NCBI RefSeq assembly: GCF_036231355.1
Contig: NZ_CP109496.1
Coordinates: forward strand, 1,302,001 to 1,366,000
DNA length: 64,000 bases
Source of the DNA: Streptomyces sp. NBC_01431
Lineage (GTDB): Bacteria; Actinomycetota; Actinomycetes; Streptomycetales; Streptomycetaceae
Reading direction: 5' to 3'
Shown here piece by piece: positions 8,975-17,903 of the stretch. The position numbers were made by a program, and so were the translations under genes. A model generated the notes under the pieces. It ran no database searches. It was given only the letters and a program-made list of their open reading frames with translations, and had not been told where the DNA came from. How positions within the stretch are numbered: position 1 is the stretch's first letter; each line of letters begins with the position of its first letter.

Positions 8975-9447
8975 GAGAAAGACTTCCCTGGGGACCCCGG
9001 TCCGGGCGGCAGGGCCCGCGACCCGAGGGGTCCGGAACCGCCGGGCCCGGTGGCCCCGTGCGCAGTGGGGGTGCGCACGGCGAGCTCGGGCCCGGCGGCT
9101 CCGCCGCGGTCACCGGCGGCACTCTGCTGCCGCCGGTGCTTCCCGCGACATTGGGCCGGGACGCGGTGGGCGTACCGGCCCTGCACGGTTTCCGGCTGCT
9201 GTCCCGGCTGCCCCGGTCCGGCTGCGTCTTCGCTTCCGCGGACTGGTGGTGGTGGATCGTTCCTGCGGGCTCGGACCATGAGCTTCCCTGGCCGCGACCG
9301 GTGCGGTACGCGCCCGGCGCCCTGGTCCCCGACGCGGACCGACCCCGCCTGATCAACTTCCCCGAGGGCTCGACGCCCTACACCCCGCCGATCCCCCTGT
9401 ACCTGGTGGTCTGCCAGCTGACCGGGACGGCTCCGGCCTGGGCCTGA
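8968..9447 (+). CDS. Hypothetical protein, tryptophan-rich core
   Basis: A 159-residue protein of unknown function. The first 50 residues are Gly/Pro-rich and low in complexity. The C-terminal 105 residues look structured and conserved: LGRDAVGVPALHGFRLLS, SADWWWWIVPAGSD (four consecutive Trp) and PEGSTPYTPPIPLYL. I recall uncharacterised Streptomyces homologues of this C-terminal block, but could not search. The GTG start overlaps the stop of the ATP-binding gene by 7 nt, suggesting coupled translation. The exact start is uncertain. Confidence 0.6.
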   Translation: MLRERLPWGPRSGRQGPRPEGSGTAGPGGPVRSGGAHGELGPGGSAAVTGGTLLPPVLPATLGRDAVGVPALHGFRLLSRLPRSGCVFASADWWWWIVPAGSDHELPWPRPVRYAPGALVPDADRPRLINFPEGSTPYTPPIPLYLVVCQLTGTAPAWA

Positions 9448-9480
9448 GCGCCACCAGGCTCCACCCGGCGGGCACGGCGC

Positions 9481-10395
9481 TCAGTCCACCGGCAGGTCGC
9501 GCGCCGCCTCTGCCAGGGCTTCCAGGACCGGGCGGAACAGGGGGTGGCGTTCGGCCCCTCGGCGTACCGCGGCGAACACCCGGCGGGTTGCCGCCGGGCC
9601 CGCCACCGGGCGTACCACCGTGTCCTTCTGCTCCATGCCGCGCAGTGCCGAACGCGGCACGAGCGCCACGCCCGCGCCCGCCCCGGCCAGCGCGACCACC
9701 GCCCGGAAGTCGTCCGAGGAGTGCACCAACTTGGGCTGGAATCCGGCGAGTTCGCAGGCGAGCAGCATGACGTCGTGGCAAGGGTTGCCCGGGTAGGGCC
9801 CGATCCAGTCGTCCTCGGCGAGTGCCGAGAGCGGCACGTCCGGCGACTGGGCCAGCGGGTGGGTGGCGTGCAGCACGGCGTCGAAGGGCTCGGCGTACAG
9901 CGGGACGCGGGAGAGCCTGCTGTCGTCCTCGCGGGGCGCGCCCCGGTATTCCACGGCGAGGGCCAGATCCGCCTCGCCGTCCAGGACCAGGGGAAGTGCC
10001 TCGTCGCCCTCGGCGTCGCGCACCCTGACCCGGATCGCGGGGTGCGTCTCGCGCAGCCGCGTGATGGCGGGTGCGAGCACCTCCGCGATGCCCGTCGCGA
10101 AGGCCGCCACGGTGACCTCACCGGCCACGCCGCCCGCATAGTCGGCCAGCTCCGCCTCCGCCCGCTCCAGCTGGGCCAGGACCGCGTTGGCGTGCTCCAG
10201 GAGGATCTCGCCCGCGGCCGTCAGCCGCACCCCCTTGCCGCTGCGGGTCAGCAGGGTGTGCCCGGTCTCCTGCTCCAGCGCGGCGAGCTGCTGGGAGACG
10301 GCCGAGGGAGTCAGATACAGCGCTGCTGCCGCGGCGGTCACCGTACGGTGGTCCGCCGCGGCACGCAGGATGCGGAGCCGGCGGGGGTCGATCAC
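9481..10395 (-). CDS. LysR family transcriptional regulator
   Basis: A 304-residue LysR regulator. The N-terminal winged helix covers about residues 1-60 (DPRRLRILRAAADHRTVTAA and YLTPSAVSQQLAALE), and the C-terminal periplasmic-binding-like effector domain runs from about 90 to 300. It lies 74 nt downstream of kbl on the same strand. A LysR gene next to tdh-kbl is also what I remember from S. coelicolor, so control of threonine degradation is plausible but unproven. Confidence 0.88.
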   Translation of the reverse strand: MIDPRRLRILRAAADHRTVTAAAAALYLTPSAVSQQLAALEQETGHTLLTRSGKGVRLTAAGEILLEHANAVLAQLERAEAELADYAGGVAGEVTVAAFATGIAEVLAPAITRLRETHPAIRVRVRDAEGDEALPLVLDGEADLALAVEYRGAPREDDSRLSRVPLYAEPFDAVLHATHPLAQSPDVPLSALAEDDWIGPYPGNPCHDVMLLACELAGFQPKLVHSSDDFRAVVALAGAGAGVALVPRSALRGMEQKDTVVRPVAGPAATRRVFAAVRRGAERHPLFRPVLEALAEAARDLPVD

Positions 10396-10469
10396 CCAGC
10401 CATTGTCCCGCTCGTCAGCCCTTCATCGACGCGCGGGCCTGGTCCCCGCGCCGCACCGGCACTCGGGCG

Positions 10470-11651
10470 TCAGCCCTTCATCACCGCCCGCGCGTCGACG
10501 AACGCGGCGACGGTCTTCTCGATGTCTCCGGTGGAGTGCGCGGCCGAGAGCTGGACGCGGATGCGGGCCGCGCCCATCGGGACCACCGGGTAGGAGAAGC
10601 CGATCACGTACACCCCGCGCTCCAGGAGCAGCTCGGCCATGCGGCCCGCCTCGGCGGCGTCGCCGATCATGACGGGGGCGATGGGGTGCTCGCCGGGCAG
10701 GATCTCGAAGCCCGCCTCGGTCATCTTCGTACGGAAGAGAGCGGTGTTCGCGGCGAGCTTCTCGCGCAGGTCACCGGCCGATTCGAGCAGGTCGAGGACC
10801 TTGAGGGAGGCAGCCGCGATGACGGGGGCGAGCGAGTTCGAGAACAGGTACGGGCGGGAGCGCTGGCGCAGCAGGGCGACGATCTCGGCGCGGGCCGCCA
10901 CATAGCCGCCGGAGGCGCCGCCCAGCGCCTTGCCGAGGGTGCCGGTGATGATGTCGACGCGGTCGCTCACCCCGTGCAGGGCCGGTGTGCCGGCGCCGCC
11001 GGGGCCGGTGAAGCCGACGGCGTGCGAGTCGTCGACCATGACCATGGCGTCGTACCGGTCGGCGAGGTCGCAGATCTCCTGGAGCGGCGCGATGTAGCCG
11101 TCCATGGAGAACACGCCGTCGGTGACGATCAGGCGGCGGCGGGCGCCGGACGCCTCCTTGAGCTTGGCCTCCAGGTCGGCCATGTCGCGGTTGGCGTAGC
11201 GGAACCGGGCGGCCTTGGACAGCCGGATGCCGTCGATGATCGAGGCGTGGTTGAGGGCGTCGGAGATCACCGCGTCCTCGGCGTCGAGCAGGGTCTCGAA
11301 GACGCCGCCGTTGGCGTCGAAGCAGGACGAGTAGAGGATCGTGTCCTCCTGGCCGAGGAACGCCGACAGGCGGGCCTCCAGCTCCTTGTGGACGTCCTGG
11401 GTGCCGCAGATGAAGCGGACCGAGGCCATGCCGTAGCCCCAGCGGTCCAGGGCGTCCTTGGCGGCGGCGACGACTTCGGGGTGGTCGGCGAGGCCGAGGT
11501 AGTTGTTGGCGCAGAAGTTCAGTACGTCGCCCGACGGCACGGAGACGGAGGCGCTCTGCGGGGTGGAGATCACGCGCTCGGGCTTGAAGAGACCGGCTTC
11601 CTTGATCTCGTCAAGGGTCTTCTGGAGGTCGTCGCGGACGTTCGCGTACAT
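10470..11651 (-). CDS. kbl: 2-amino-3-ketobutyrate CoA ligase (glycine C-acetyltransferase)
   Basis: A 393-residue PLP enzyme of the alpha-oxoamine synthase family. It cleaves 2-amino-3-ketobutyrate with CoA to glycine and acetyl-CoA, the second step of threonine degradation after Tdh. Landmarks: [16 protein letters not shown] near the N-terminus, the glycine/His region [15 protein letters not shown], the cofactor Asp in [14 protein letters not shown], and the Schiff-base Lys in [14 protein letters not shown]. The length matches the family. It follows tdh by 41 nt on the same strand, forming a tdh-kbl operon. Confidence 0.95.
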   Translation of the reverse strand: MYANVRDDLQKTLDEIKEAGLFKPERVISTPQSASVSVPSGDVLNFCANNYLGLADHPEVVAAAKDALDRWGYGMASVRFICGTQDVHKELEARLSAFLGQEDTILYSSCFDANGGVFETLLDAEDAVISDALNHASIIDGIRLSKAARFRYANRDMADLEAKLKEASGARRRLIVTDGVFSMDGYIAPLQEICDLADRYDAMVMVDDSHAVGFTGPGGAGTPALHGVSDRVDIITGTLGKALGGASGGYVAARAEIVALLRQRSRPYLFSNSLAPVIAAASLKVLDLLESAGDLREKLAANTALFRTKMTEAGFEILPGEHPIAPVMIGDAAEAGRMAELLLERGVYVIGFSYPVVPMGAARIRVQLSAAHSTGDIEKTVAAFVDARAVMKG

Positions 11652-11692
11652 GCTCGGGGCTCCTAGGGGTGTCCGGTGGGTCCGGCGGGGAC

Positions 11693-12721
11693 TCAGACGG
11701 TCCAGTCGAGGATGATCTTGCCGCTGCGGGCGGTGGCGGCCTCGTCGAAGGCCGCGTCGAAGTCCTGGTAGCCGTACGAGCCGGTGATCACGGGGCTGAG
11801 GTCGAGGCCGCCCTCCAGGAGGACGGTCATCGCGTACCACGTCTCGAACATCTCGCGGCCGTAGATCCCCTTGACGGTGATCATCGAGGTGACGATCTTC
11901 GCCCAGTCGACGGCGAACTCCTGCGACGGCAGGCCGAGCATCGCGATGCGGCCGCCGTGCGTCATGTTGGCGACCATGTCGCGCATGGCCTCGGGGCGGC
12001 CCGACATCTCCAGGCCGATGTCGAAGCCCTCCTTGAGGCCGAGCTGCTTCTGGGCGTCGGCGATGGTGTGCTCGGCGACGTTGAGCGCGAGGGTGGCTCC
12101 GGCCTTGCGGGCGATCTCCAGGCGGGACTCGCTGACGTCGGTGATCACGACGCTGCGGGCACCGGCGTGCTTGGCAACGGCGGCGGCCATGATGCCGATC
12201 GGGCCCGCGCCGGTGATCAGCACGTCCTCGCCGACGAGCGGGAAGGACAGCGCGGTGTGCACGGCGTTGCCGAACGGGTCGAAGATCGCGGCGACGTCCA
12301 GGTCGACCTGGGTGCGGTGCACCCACACGTTGGAGGCGGGCAGCGCCACGTACTCGGCGAACGCGCCGTTACGGCCGACGCCCAGGCCGATGGTGGAGCG
12401 GCACAGGTGGCGGCGTCCGGCCAGACAGTTGCGGCACTTCCCGCACACGAGGTGACCCTCGCCGCTGACCAGGTCGCCCACCGCGATGTCCTGGACGTCC
12501 GCGCCGATCGCGGCGACCTCGCCGACGAACTCGTGGCCCAGGATCAGCGGCGTCTTGACGGCGCCCTGCGCCCAGCCGTCCCAGGAGCGGATGTGCAGGT
12601 CGGTACCGCAGATGCCGGTGCGAAGGACCTTGATCAGCACGTCGCCGGGCCCCGTCTCCGGCTCGGGCACGTCCATGAGCCACAGTCCGGGTTCGGCGTG
12701 CTGCTTGACAAGGGCCTTCAT
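11693..12721 (-). CDS. tdh: L-threonine 3-dehydrogenase
   Basis: A 342-residue zinc-dependent medium-chain dehydrogenase that oxidises L-threonine to 2-amino-3-ketobutyrate with NAD+. The catalytic-zinc Cys is in GICGTDLHI, followed by GHEFVGEV; the structural zinc loop is [15 protein letters not shown]. The Rossmann motif is [11 protein letters not shown], with an Asp ending the next strand (VVITDVSES). The family length is about 343. First gene of the tdh-kbl operon; GGGAG lies 8-9 nt before ATG 12721. Confidence 0.95.
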   Translation of the reverse strand: MKALVKQHAEPGLWLMDVPEPETGPGDVLIKVLRTGICGTDLHIRSWDGWAQGAVKTPLILGHEFVGEVAAIGADVQDIAVGDLVSGEGHLVCGKCRNCLAGRRHLCRSTIGLGVGRNGAFAEYVALPASNVWVHRTQVDLDVAAIFDPFGNAVHTALSFPLVGEDVLITGAGPIGIMAAAVAKHAGARSVVITDVSESRLEIARKAGATLALNVAEHTIADAQKQLGLKEGFDIGLEMSGRPEAMRDMVANMTHGGRIAMLGLPSQEFAVDWAKIVTSMITVKGIYGREMFETWYAMTVLLEGGLDLSPVITGSYGYQDFDAAFDEAATARSGKIILDWTV

Positions 12722-13377
12722 GGGCGCGGCTCCCGGCGTACGGAGAGGGGCGAACGGTCACGGATCGCGACCGGACGGTTATGGAGTGGCTGCCGGATCG
12801 GGACCTGACGGATCTGGCTGATCACCAATCTGCCGAGACCGGGCCGCCGAGTCCATCGAGGATTTCTTAAGCGGGCCAACAGTCGAGCTTCACGCGCGCC
12901 CCTCGCGTCACATCGGCGACCCCCGCGGATCGCCCGTACGGCCCGGACGTCGGCCGTCCGCGGGTGCCCGCTGTGACGGTGATGGCCGGAACGTGAGGCG
13001 CTCGCCCGCGAGAACGAGGAACAGCCGGATGGAGCAGCCCAGTCACCGCCGGTCCGGGCCGAGGGGCCGGGTGGCTCGGCCGAGAGACGAGGGGCTCCGG
13101 GCGAGGGACGGGGGGGCTCACGCCGCCGGACGGGAGGCTCAGCCTGAGGGACGGGCGGCTCAGGTCGCGGGATAGGCGGTTCACGCCGACGTACGGCGGC
13201 ACAGGGCGAAGAACCGGCGGCTCAGACTGAGGGACAGGTGGCTGAGGTCGGGGGATGGACGACGGCGGCACAGGGCGAAGAACCGGCGGCTCAGACTGAG
13301 GGACGGGTGGCTGAGGTCGGGGGATGGACGACGGCCGCACAGGGCGAAGGGACGGGCGGCTCACGCCGCAGCCGCGG
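12722..13377. other. Intergenic region upstream of tdh, partly repetitive
   Basis: The first ~150 bp should hold the tdh promoter; I see no convincing -10/-35 pair. From about 13081 to the SARP stop codon it is a degenerate minisatellite, described separately. A 165-codon minus-strand open frame (12867-13364) covers the repeat, is almost only Pro/Arg/Ser, has no ribosome site, and is not taken as a gene. Confidence 0.5.
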
Positions 13378-13381
13378 TCAC
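13081..13381. repeat. 21-bp degenerate minisatellite with 69-bp higher-order repeat
   Basis: About 13 imperfect units with consensus close to GGCGAGGGACGGGCGGCTCAG run head-to-tail from about 13081. Between 13205 and 13342 they form a higher-order unit of 21 + 21 + 27 = 69 bp, present nearly twice and nearly identical (for example GGCGAAGAACCGGCGGCTCAG, abbreviated here as GGCGAAGAACC...GGCTCAG, at 13205 and 13274). Unit lengths are multiples of three, so the frame is kept. The array ends at the SARP gene's stop codon (13378-13380). Confidence 0.85.
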
Positions 13382-16300
13382 ACCAGGGCCGCGGCCTCGC
13401 GCACGTCGAGTTCCGCGCCTTCCGCGTGGGCGCGTTCGTAGGACGCCGTGTCGAGGACCGCGCGCACGGCCTCCTCCGCGTCCCGCCGGGTCTCGGACTC
13501 GGCGGGCAGCGGGCGGAAACCGAAGCTCACGCGACCGGTGGAGTTCCGGTCGTACGCGCCGAGCAGCCGGGCACCGTCCCGTGCGGCGCCGAGTCCGGCC
13601 TTCGCCCATGCGGCGGCGAGGAACTGACTGATGATCAGGTTCGGGGCGACCAGATGGGCCTGGGCTTCCAGCTGACGTACCGCGTCCTGGATGCGGTCCT
13701 GCGCGTCGGCGTACTTTCCGTCCAGACAGTCCAGCCAGCCGTGCATGCCCGCGATGAGCCCACGGAAGAGATCGGGCGTCGAGCGGCTGAACTCCCCTTC
13801 GATCGACCGGAGTTGCTCGCGGGCCGCGTCGGGGCGGCCGGTACGGCCACAGTGCTGGGCAAGGAGCAGGCGGACGGCGGAGATGCCGTTCCCCGGAAAG
13901 CGCCGCGACTGCGCGTCGGCTTCCCTGAGCAACCGTTCCGCCGCGTCGCGCTCGGCCGGAGTGCGGGCCGTCTCCAGTCTGACGGCGGCCAACCGCGCGG
14001 TGAACTCCGGCACTTGGACGTGCGGGCCCGTGCCGGTGATGCTTTCCAGGGCCCGCTCGAAGACGGCGGCGGCCTCCTCGTACCGGCCTTCCCGCTCGTA
14101 CGACTCGCCTTGCCCGGAGAGGGCTTCCGCGATGGCCCACGGGTCGCCGAGCCGCTCGAAGAGCGCGAGTGCCTCGTCGGCGTCGCGGCCGCCGAGGAGC
14201 TTCGCACGGAGCAGGAGGGTGAAGGCGAGGTCCCAGGGGTCGCCGTGCGTCCGGGCGTCGGCGACCATCGCGTCGACGGCCTGGTCGAATCCGCTGAATC
14301 CGCCGGTCAGCAGGCGGGCGAAGTACCAGACGGAGCCGGGTTGCCGAGTGTTCTGCGCAAGACCCGTGCCGTACGCGGAGACCACCCGGCGCAGATACGC
14401 CACGGTCTCGGGGCTGTTGAACGCGGCGGCGTCACCGCCGGCCGCGAACACCATGAGCTCCACACCGCGCCGTGCCTCCCAGAGCTGTTCTTCGGACCAC
14501 GGCGGCGGACGGTCCGTGCAGCGGTCGGCGAGCGGGACGGCGGGCCGTACGGGTTCGGCGAAGGGGTCGGGACCGAGCGCGGCGACGGCCCGGGACCAGC
14601 CGCGCGCCTCCGCATGGTGGCCACGCAGCTGCCAGAACCAGGCCATGGCGAGGGTGAGGCACAGCGCGTCCTGCTCACACCGTCGGTCAACTGCCGTGCG
14701 CAGAGCGGCTCTTACGTTGTCGTGCTCGACCTCGAAGCGCTCCATGACCTCGTGCTGACGCGGGCCGCGCAGCACGGGCTCCCCGGTGCGGACGAGTTCG
14801 CGGTACGCGGCGAGATGCCGCAGCTCGGCCGCCGCCCGCTCCCCCGCCTCCTCCAGCCGCTCGAAGGCGTACTCCGCCACGGTCTCCAGCAACCGGTACC
14901 GCATGGCGTCGTCGCCTCCGGGCGCCGCGATGACGAGCGACTTGTCGACAAGGGAGCCGAGCAGGTCCAGGACGTCGGTTTCGGCGACCGCGGATCGCAC
15001 ACCGCCGGGCGACGGGGCGAGCGCGCTCTCGCCTTCCGGGACGGGATCCGCGCAGACGGTCTCCGCCTGGGCCAGGGCGAAGCCTCCCGCGAAGACGGCC
15101 AGCCGCCGCAGGACGGCCCGCTCCGGAGTGTCGAGCAGTTCCCAGGACCAGTCGACCACCGCACGGAGCGTCTGCTGTCTCGGTTGCAGGGTCCTGCTGG
15201 TGCGGGGGCCGGTGTTGAGCAGCCGGAACCGGTCGTCGAGCCGGTCCGCGATCTGGCGCGGGGTGAGCATGCGCAGCCGGGCGGCGGCGAGTTCGAGGGC
15301 GAGGGGCAGCCCGTCCAGGCGCCGGCAGATCTCGGCGACAGCGTCCGGATCGTCATCGGTCCTGAAGTCCGTCCGGGCCGCGGCGCCGCGCTGCCCGAAC
15401 AGCCTCAGAGCGCTCTCGTGCGGCAACGGGCCGACCGCCCTCACCCGCTCCCCCGGCACGCCGAGCGGTTCGCGGCTGGTCGCGAGGACGGTGACACCCG
15501 GGCAGCCGGTCAGCAGTTCCTGCACCAACTCGGCCGCAGCGCCGATGACTTGCTCGCAGTTGTCGAGCACGATCAGCACGCGGAGGCGGGCGCAGTGGGC
15601 CAGCAACTGGGTGACCGGATCGCGGGGCGCCGTCTCGGTGGGGCCGCCGAGCCGCGTCTCCCGGGCACCCAGCGCGGTGAGTACGGCCTCGGGCAGGCTC
15701 TCCGCGTCCCGTACGGGTGCGAGCTCGGCCAGCCACACCCCGTCGTCCCACTGCCCGGCCAGGCCGTCGGCCGCCTCCACCGCCAGCCGCGTCTTACCGG
15801 CGCCGCCCGGCCCGGTGAGCGTGACCAGGCGCGCCCGGGTCAGATCGCTGTGCAGCGCCCGCACCTCGGACTCCCGCCCGACGAAGGAGGTGAGCCGCGA
15901 CCGGAGGTTCCCGGCGGGCCGCCGGGGCGGCGTGCGCGGCTCGGCCGCGCTTCCTCGTCCGGGGAGCCCGGCATTGGCAGGGGAGACTGTGCGAGAGGGG
16001 TCCGTGCGGGTCCGGCCCGCGAGAGCGCTGTCGGCATGCCGCTCGGGGTTCAGCAATTCCGTGTGGAGGGCCAGCAGCTGCGGCCCCGGGCCGGTACCCA
16101 GGCGGTCCGCGAGCGCGCTCCGTACGGATTCGTAGGCGGCCAGGGCCTCTGCCGGGCGGCCCGCTGCCCGCAAGGCGCGGATGTGGAGCGCCTGGAGGGG
16201 CTCGTCGAGCGGGGCGGTCGCGGCCAGCGCGGACAGCTCGCCCAGAGCGCTCTCTGCGTGCCCCAGCTCCACCTGCGCCGCGAGCCGGTGGCGGCGTGCG

Positions 16301-16779
16301 TCGGCACGGTGCCGCTCGGCCCGCACCACGGCCGGATCGCCGTCCCGGGCGGGGAGGTCGGCAAGTACGGGCCCCTGCCACAACGCGAGGGCGTCGTGCA
16401 GCAGCCCCGAGGCCCTCAGCGGGTCCCCGGCGGCCAGCGCCGCCACGCCCTCCTGTGCGAGCCGCTCGAAGTGGAAGAGGTCGATCTCCTCGGCCCGCGC
16501 GGCGAGCCGGTACCCGCCCGGCACGGACTCCACCGCGTCCCGCCCCAGTGCCCGTCGCAGCCGTCCCACCAGCGCCTGAACCGCCGCGATCTCGTCGGCG
16601 GGCAGCGCGTTCCCCTCGCCCCACACCTGCGCGACCAGCACGGACTGCGGCACCGCGCGCCCCGCGCCCGCCGCCAGCGCGGCCAGCAGCGCTCTCAGCC
16701 GGGCTCCGCCGAGCGGCACTTGGCTGCCGTCCGGGTGCCGGGCACGCGTCGGTCCGAGTACGTGGTAGCGGATCATCAC
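13378..16779 (-). CDS. SARP/AfsR-type regulator with BTAD and NTPase (LuxR/AfsR large type)
   Basis: A 1133-residue large SARP. Residues 1-95 are an OmpR-like winged helix (RYHVLGPTRA ... SVPGGYRL), and about 98-245 are the bacterial transcriptional activation domain (EEIDLFHFERLAQEG ... LLALHTELL). An NTPase (NB-ARC/STAND) domain starts near 295 (SFVGRESEVRAL), with Walker A GPGGAGKT at 323-330 and Walker B VLIVLDNCEQV. A helical repeat region of TPR type fills the last half. SARPs activate secondary-metabolite clusters by binding direct repeats; the target is not evident, as no biosynthetic genes flank it directly. ATG 16779 is followed by a second Met, either of which could initiate. Confidence 0.9.
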   Translation of the reverse strand: MMIRYHVLGPTRARHPDGSQVPLGGARLRALLAALAAGAGRAVPQSVLVAQVWGEGNALPADEIAAVQALVGRLRRALGRDAVESVPGGYRLAARAEEIDLFHFERLAQEGVAALAAGDPLRASGLLHDALALWQGPVLADLPARDGDPAVVRAERHRADARRHRLAAQVELGHAESALGELSALAATAPLDEPLQALHIRALRAAGRPAEALAAYESVRSALADRLGTGPGPQLLALHTELLNPERHADSALAGRTRTDPSRTVSPANAGLPGRGSAAEPRTPPRRPAGNLRSRLTSFVGRESEVRALHSDLTRARLVTLTGPGGAGKTRLAVEAADGLAGQWDDGVWLAELAPVRDAESLPEAVLTALGARETRLGGPTETAPRDPVTQLLAHCARLRVLIVLDNCEQVIGAAAELVQELLTGCPGVTVLATSREPLGVPGERVRAVGPLPHESALRLFGQRGAAARTDFRTDDDPDAVAEICRRLDGLPLALELAAARLRMLTPRQIADRLDDRFRLLNTGPRTSRTLQPRQQTLRAVVDWSWELLDTPERAVLRRLAVFAGGFALAQAETVCADPVPEGESALAPSPGGVRSAVAETDVLDLLGSLVDKSLVIAAPGGDDAMRYRLLETVAEYAFERLEEAGERAAAELRHLAAYRELVRTGEPVLRGPRQHEVMERFEVEHDNVRAALRTAVDRRCEQDALCLTLAMAWFWQLRGHHAEARGWSRAVAALGPDPFAEPVRPAVPLADRCTDRPPPWSEEQLWEARRGVELMVFAAGGDAAAFNSPETVAYLRRVVSAYGTGLAQNTRQPGSVWYFARLLTGGFSGFDQAVDAMVADARTHGDPWDLAFTLLLRAKLLGGRDADEALALFERLGDPWAIAEALSGQGESYEREGRYEEAAAVFERALESITGTGPHVQVPEFTARLAAVRLETARTPAERDAAERLLREADAQSRRFPGNGISAVRLLLAQHCGRTGRPDAAREQLRSIEGEFSRSTPDLFRGLIAGMHGWLDCLDGKYADAQDRIQDAVRQLEAQAHLVAPNLIISQFLAAAWAKAGLGAARDGARLLGAYDRNSTGRVSFGFRPLPAESETRRDAEEAVRAVLDTASYERAHAEGAELDVREAAALV

Positions 16780-16873
16780 CCGCCCATTCTCCCCGCGCGC
16801 CGGCCCCGTCCTGAACCGGCTCGTGGGAAGAGCCGGGCCCGCGGCGGGCGAACCCCGCTCTCCCGCGGAGCGC

Positions 16874-17638
16874 TCAGCGTGGGGGGACCACGCTGAGGTG
16901 GGCGCGGGCGCGCCGGGCGGCGGGCTCGGTGTCGCGCAGTACCAGGGTCAGCCGTCGCATCCCCAACCGGCGTAGCGTACGCGGGGATTCGACGACCAGT
17001 CGGCAGCTGGTGCGGCCGCGTTCGGGGTCCGGGTGGCGCACGTGCCGCAGCGCGCCGTCGTGGTGCACGGCGGCGTCGCCGACCGCCCTGACCCAGTACG
17101 GAAGGCCGAGGCGGAACGCGGCGTCCATGATCGGGTCACCGGCGATCTCGCTGCGGATGTCGCTCAGCCCGGGAGCGCTCTCGTTCCCGGCGTACGCCTC
17201 GGCGAACTGGGCCAGCATCGGCAGGCACCAGGCGGTCTCGTGCTCGGCGAGCACGTCGGCCGCGTCCGGGTGGAAGAGCACGAAGCGCAGGAAGTTGTGG
17301 CCCGGCATGGCGGTGGGGTGCGGTCCGACACCGCCGAAGAGCGCGTCGTAGGAGGCGTTGGCGTGGGTCACGCCCCACCCCTGGTCGAGGACCACGGAAG
17401 GGAAGGGCAGGGCGTCCGTCATCGCGAAGTAGTCGTGGAGATAAGCCCTGAGTTCGGGATCGTCCGGGAGTCCGGGGGCGCCGGTTCTCGCGGTCGTCGT
17501 GTTGTCGGCGGCTCGCTCCCCCGCGGCCGTCTGCTGTTCGGCGGGCTCCGGGACCAGCGCGAACGGGCGCCCCACCACCAGGGCGTGCACTGCCGGAACC
17601 TTCGTCACCGAATCCTTCGCCACCGATTCTTCCGCCAT
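16874..17638 (-). CDS. MmyB-type ligand-binding (PAS-like) protein lacking an HTH
   Basis: A 254-residue protein whose residues ~75-235 match the MmyB-like regulator ligand-binding domain: LRAYLHDYFAMTDALPFPSVVLDQGWGV is split here as DPELRAYLHDYF, PFPSVVLDQGW and THANASYDALFGG, then PGHNFLRFVLFHPDAADVL. Normal family members carry an XRE helix-turn-helix first. Here the N-terminal ~70 residues are low-complexity (EESVAKDSVTK ... AAGERAADN) and contain none. ATG 17638 has GAGGAG rather far upstream (11 nt). Divergent from the XRE/peptidase operon, so it may be a sensor that lends its ligand domain to the neighbouring XRE protein. That is inference. Confidence 0.75.
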   Translation of the reverse strand: MAEESVAKDSVTKVPAVHALVVGRPFALVPEPAEQQTAAGERAADNTTTARTGAPGLPDDPELRAYLHDYFAMTDALPFPSVVLDQGWGVTHANASYDALFGGVGPHPTAMPGHNFLRFVLFHPDAADVLAEHETAWCLPMLAQFAEAYAGNESAPGLSDIRSEIAGDPIMDAAFRLGLPYWVRAVGDAAVHHDGALRHVRHPDPERGRTSCRLVVESPRTLRRLGMRRLTLVLRDTEPAARRARAHLSVVPPR

Positions 17639-17800
17639 CGAGTACGCGACTCCTCTTGCTGGCCCGCGAGTGCGGCGGCCGGCCTTCGGGCCCGCCCTCG
17701 GGGCTCGGAGGGCGATCTTCACCCCGCGTTGCGATCCTGATACCGCTACCCCGATGATGTCAAGCATTGTGGCATTCCAGCCCCCCTAAGCTTCAATTGC

Positions 17801-17814
17801 GCCACAACTGTGGC
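17801..17814. promoter_or_regulatory. Palindrome GCCACAACTGTGGC, putative operator
   Basis: Perfect 6-bp arms around AC in the 265-bp divergent region between the MmyB-type gene and the XRE gene. A further half-site TGTGGCA lies at 17768-17774, 41 bp (about four turns) from the same half-site at 17809. A TAGCCT (17844-17849) that resembles a Streptomyces -10 lies about 55 nt before the XRE start. Candidate autoregulatory site. Confidence 0.45.
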
Positions 17815-17903
17815 AAGTTCTGGTTGTTGTTGCCGGGACCCGCTAGCCTCCGGAGCATCCACTGTTGTGCCCACCGACCACGCATGATCTAGGAGAACTA
17901 CTG

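Noticed and set aside
12867..13364. 165-codon Pro/Arg/Ser-rich minus-strand frame
   Set aside because: It merely reads through the minisatellite and lacks a ribosome site; kept as a repeat, not a gene.
13081..13381. Possible CRISPR array
   Set aside because: Units are contiguous and degenerate with no unique spacers between constant repeats; it is a minisatellite.
13324..16896. 1190-codon plus-strand open frame
   Set aside because: It lies antisense over the SARP gene, whose minus-strand frame has clear domains. It is a shadow created by the high GC content.
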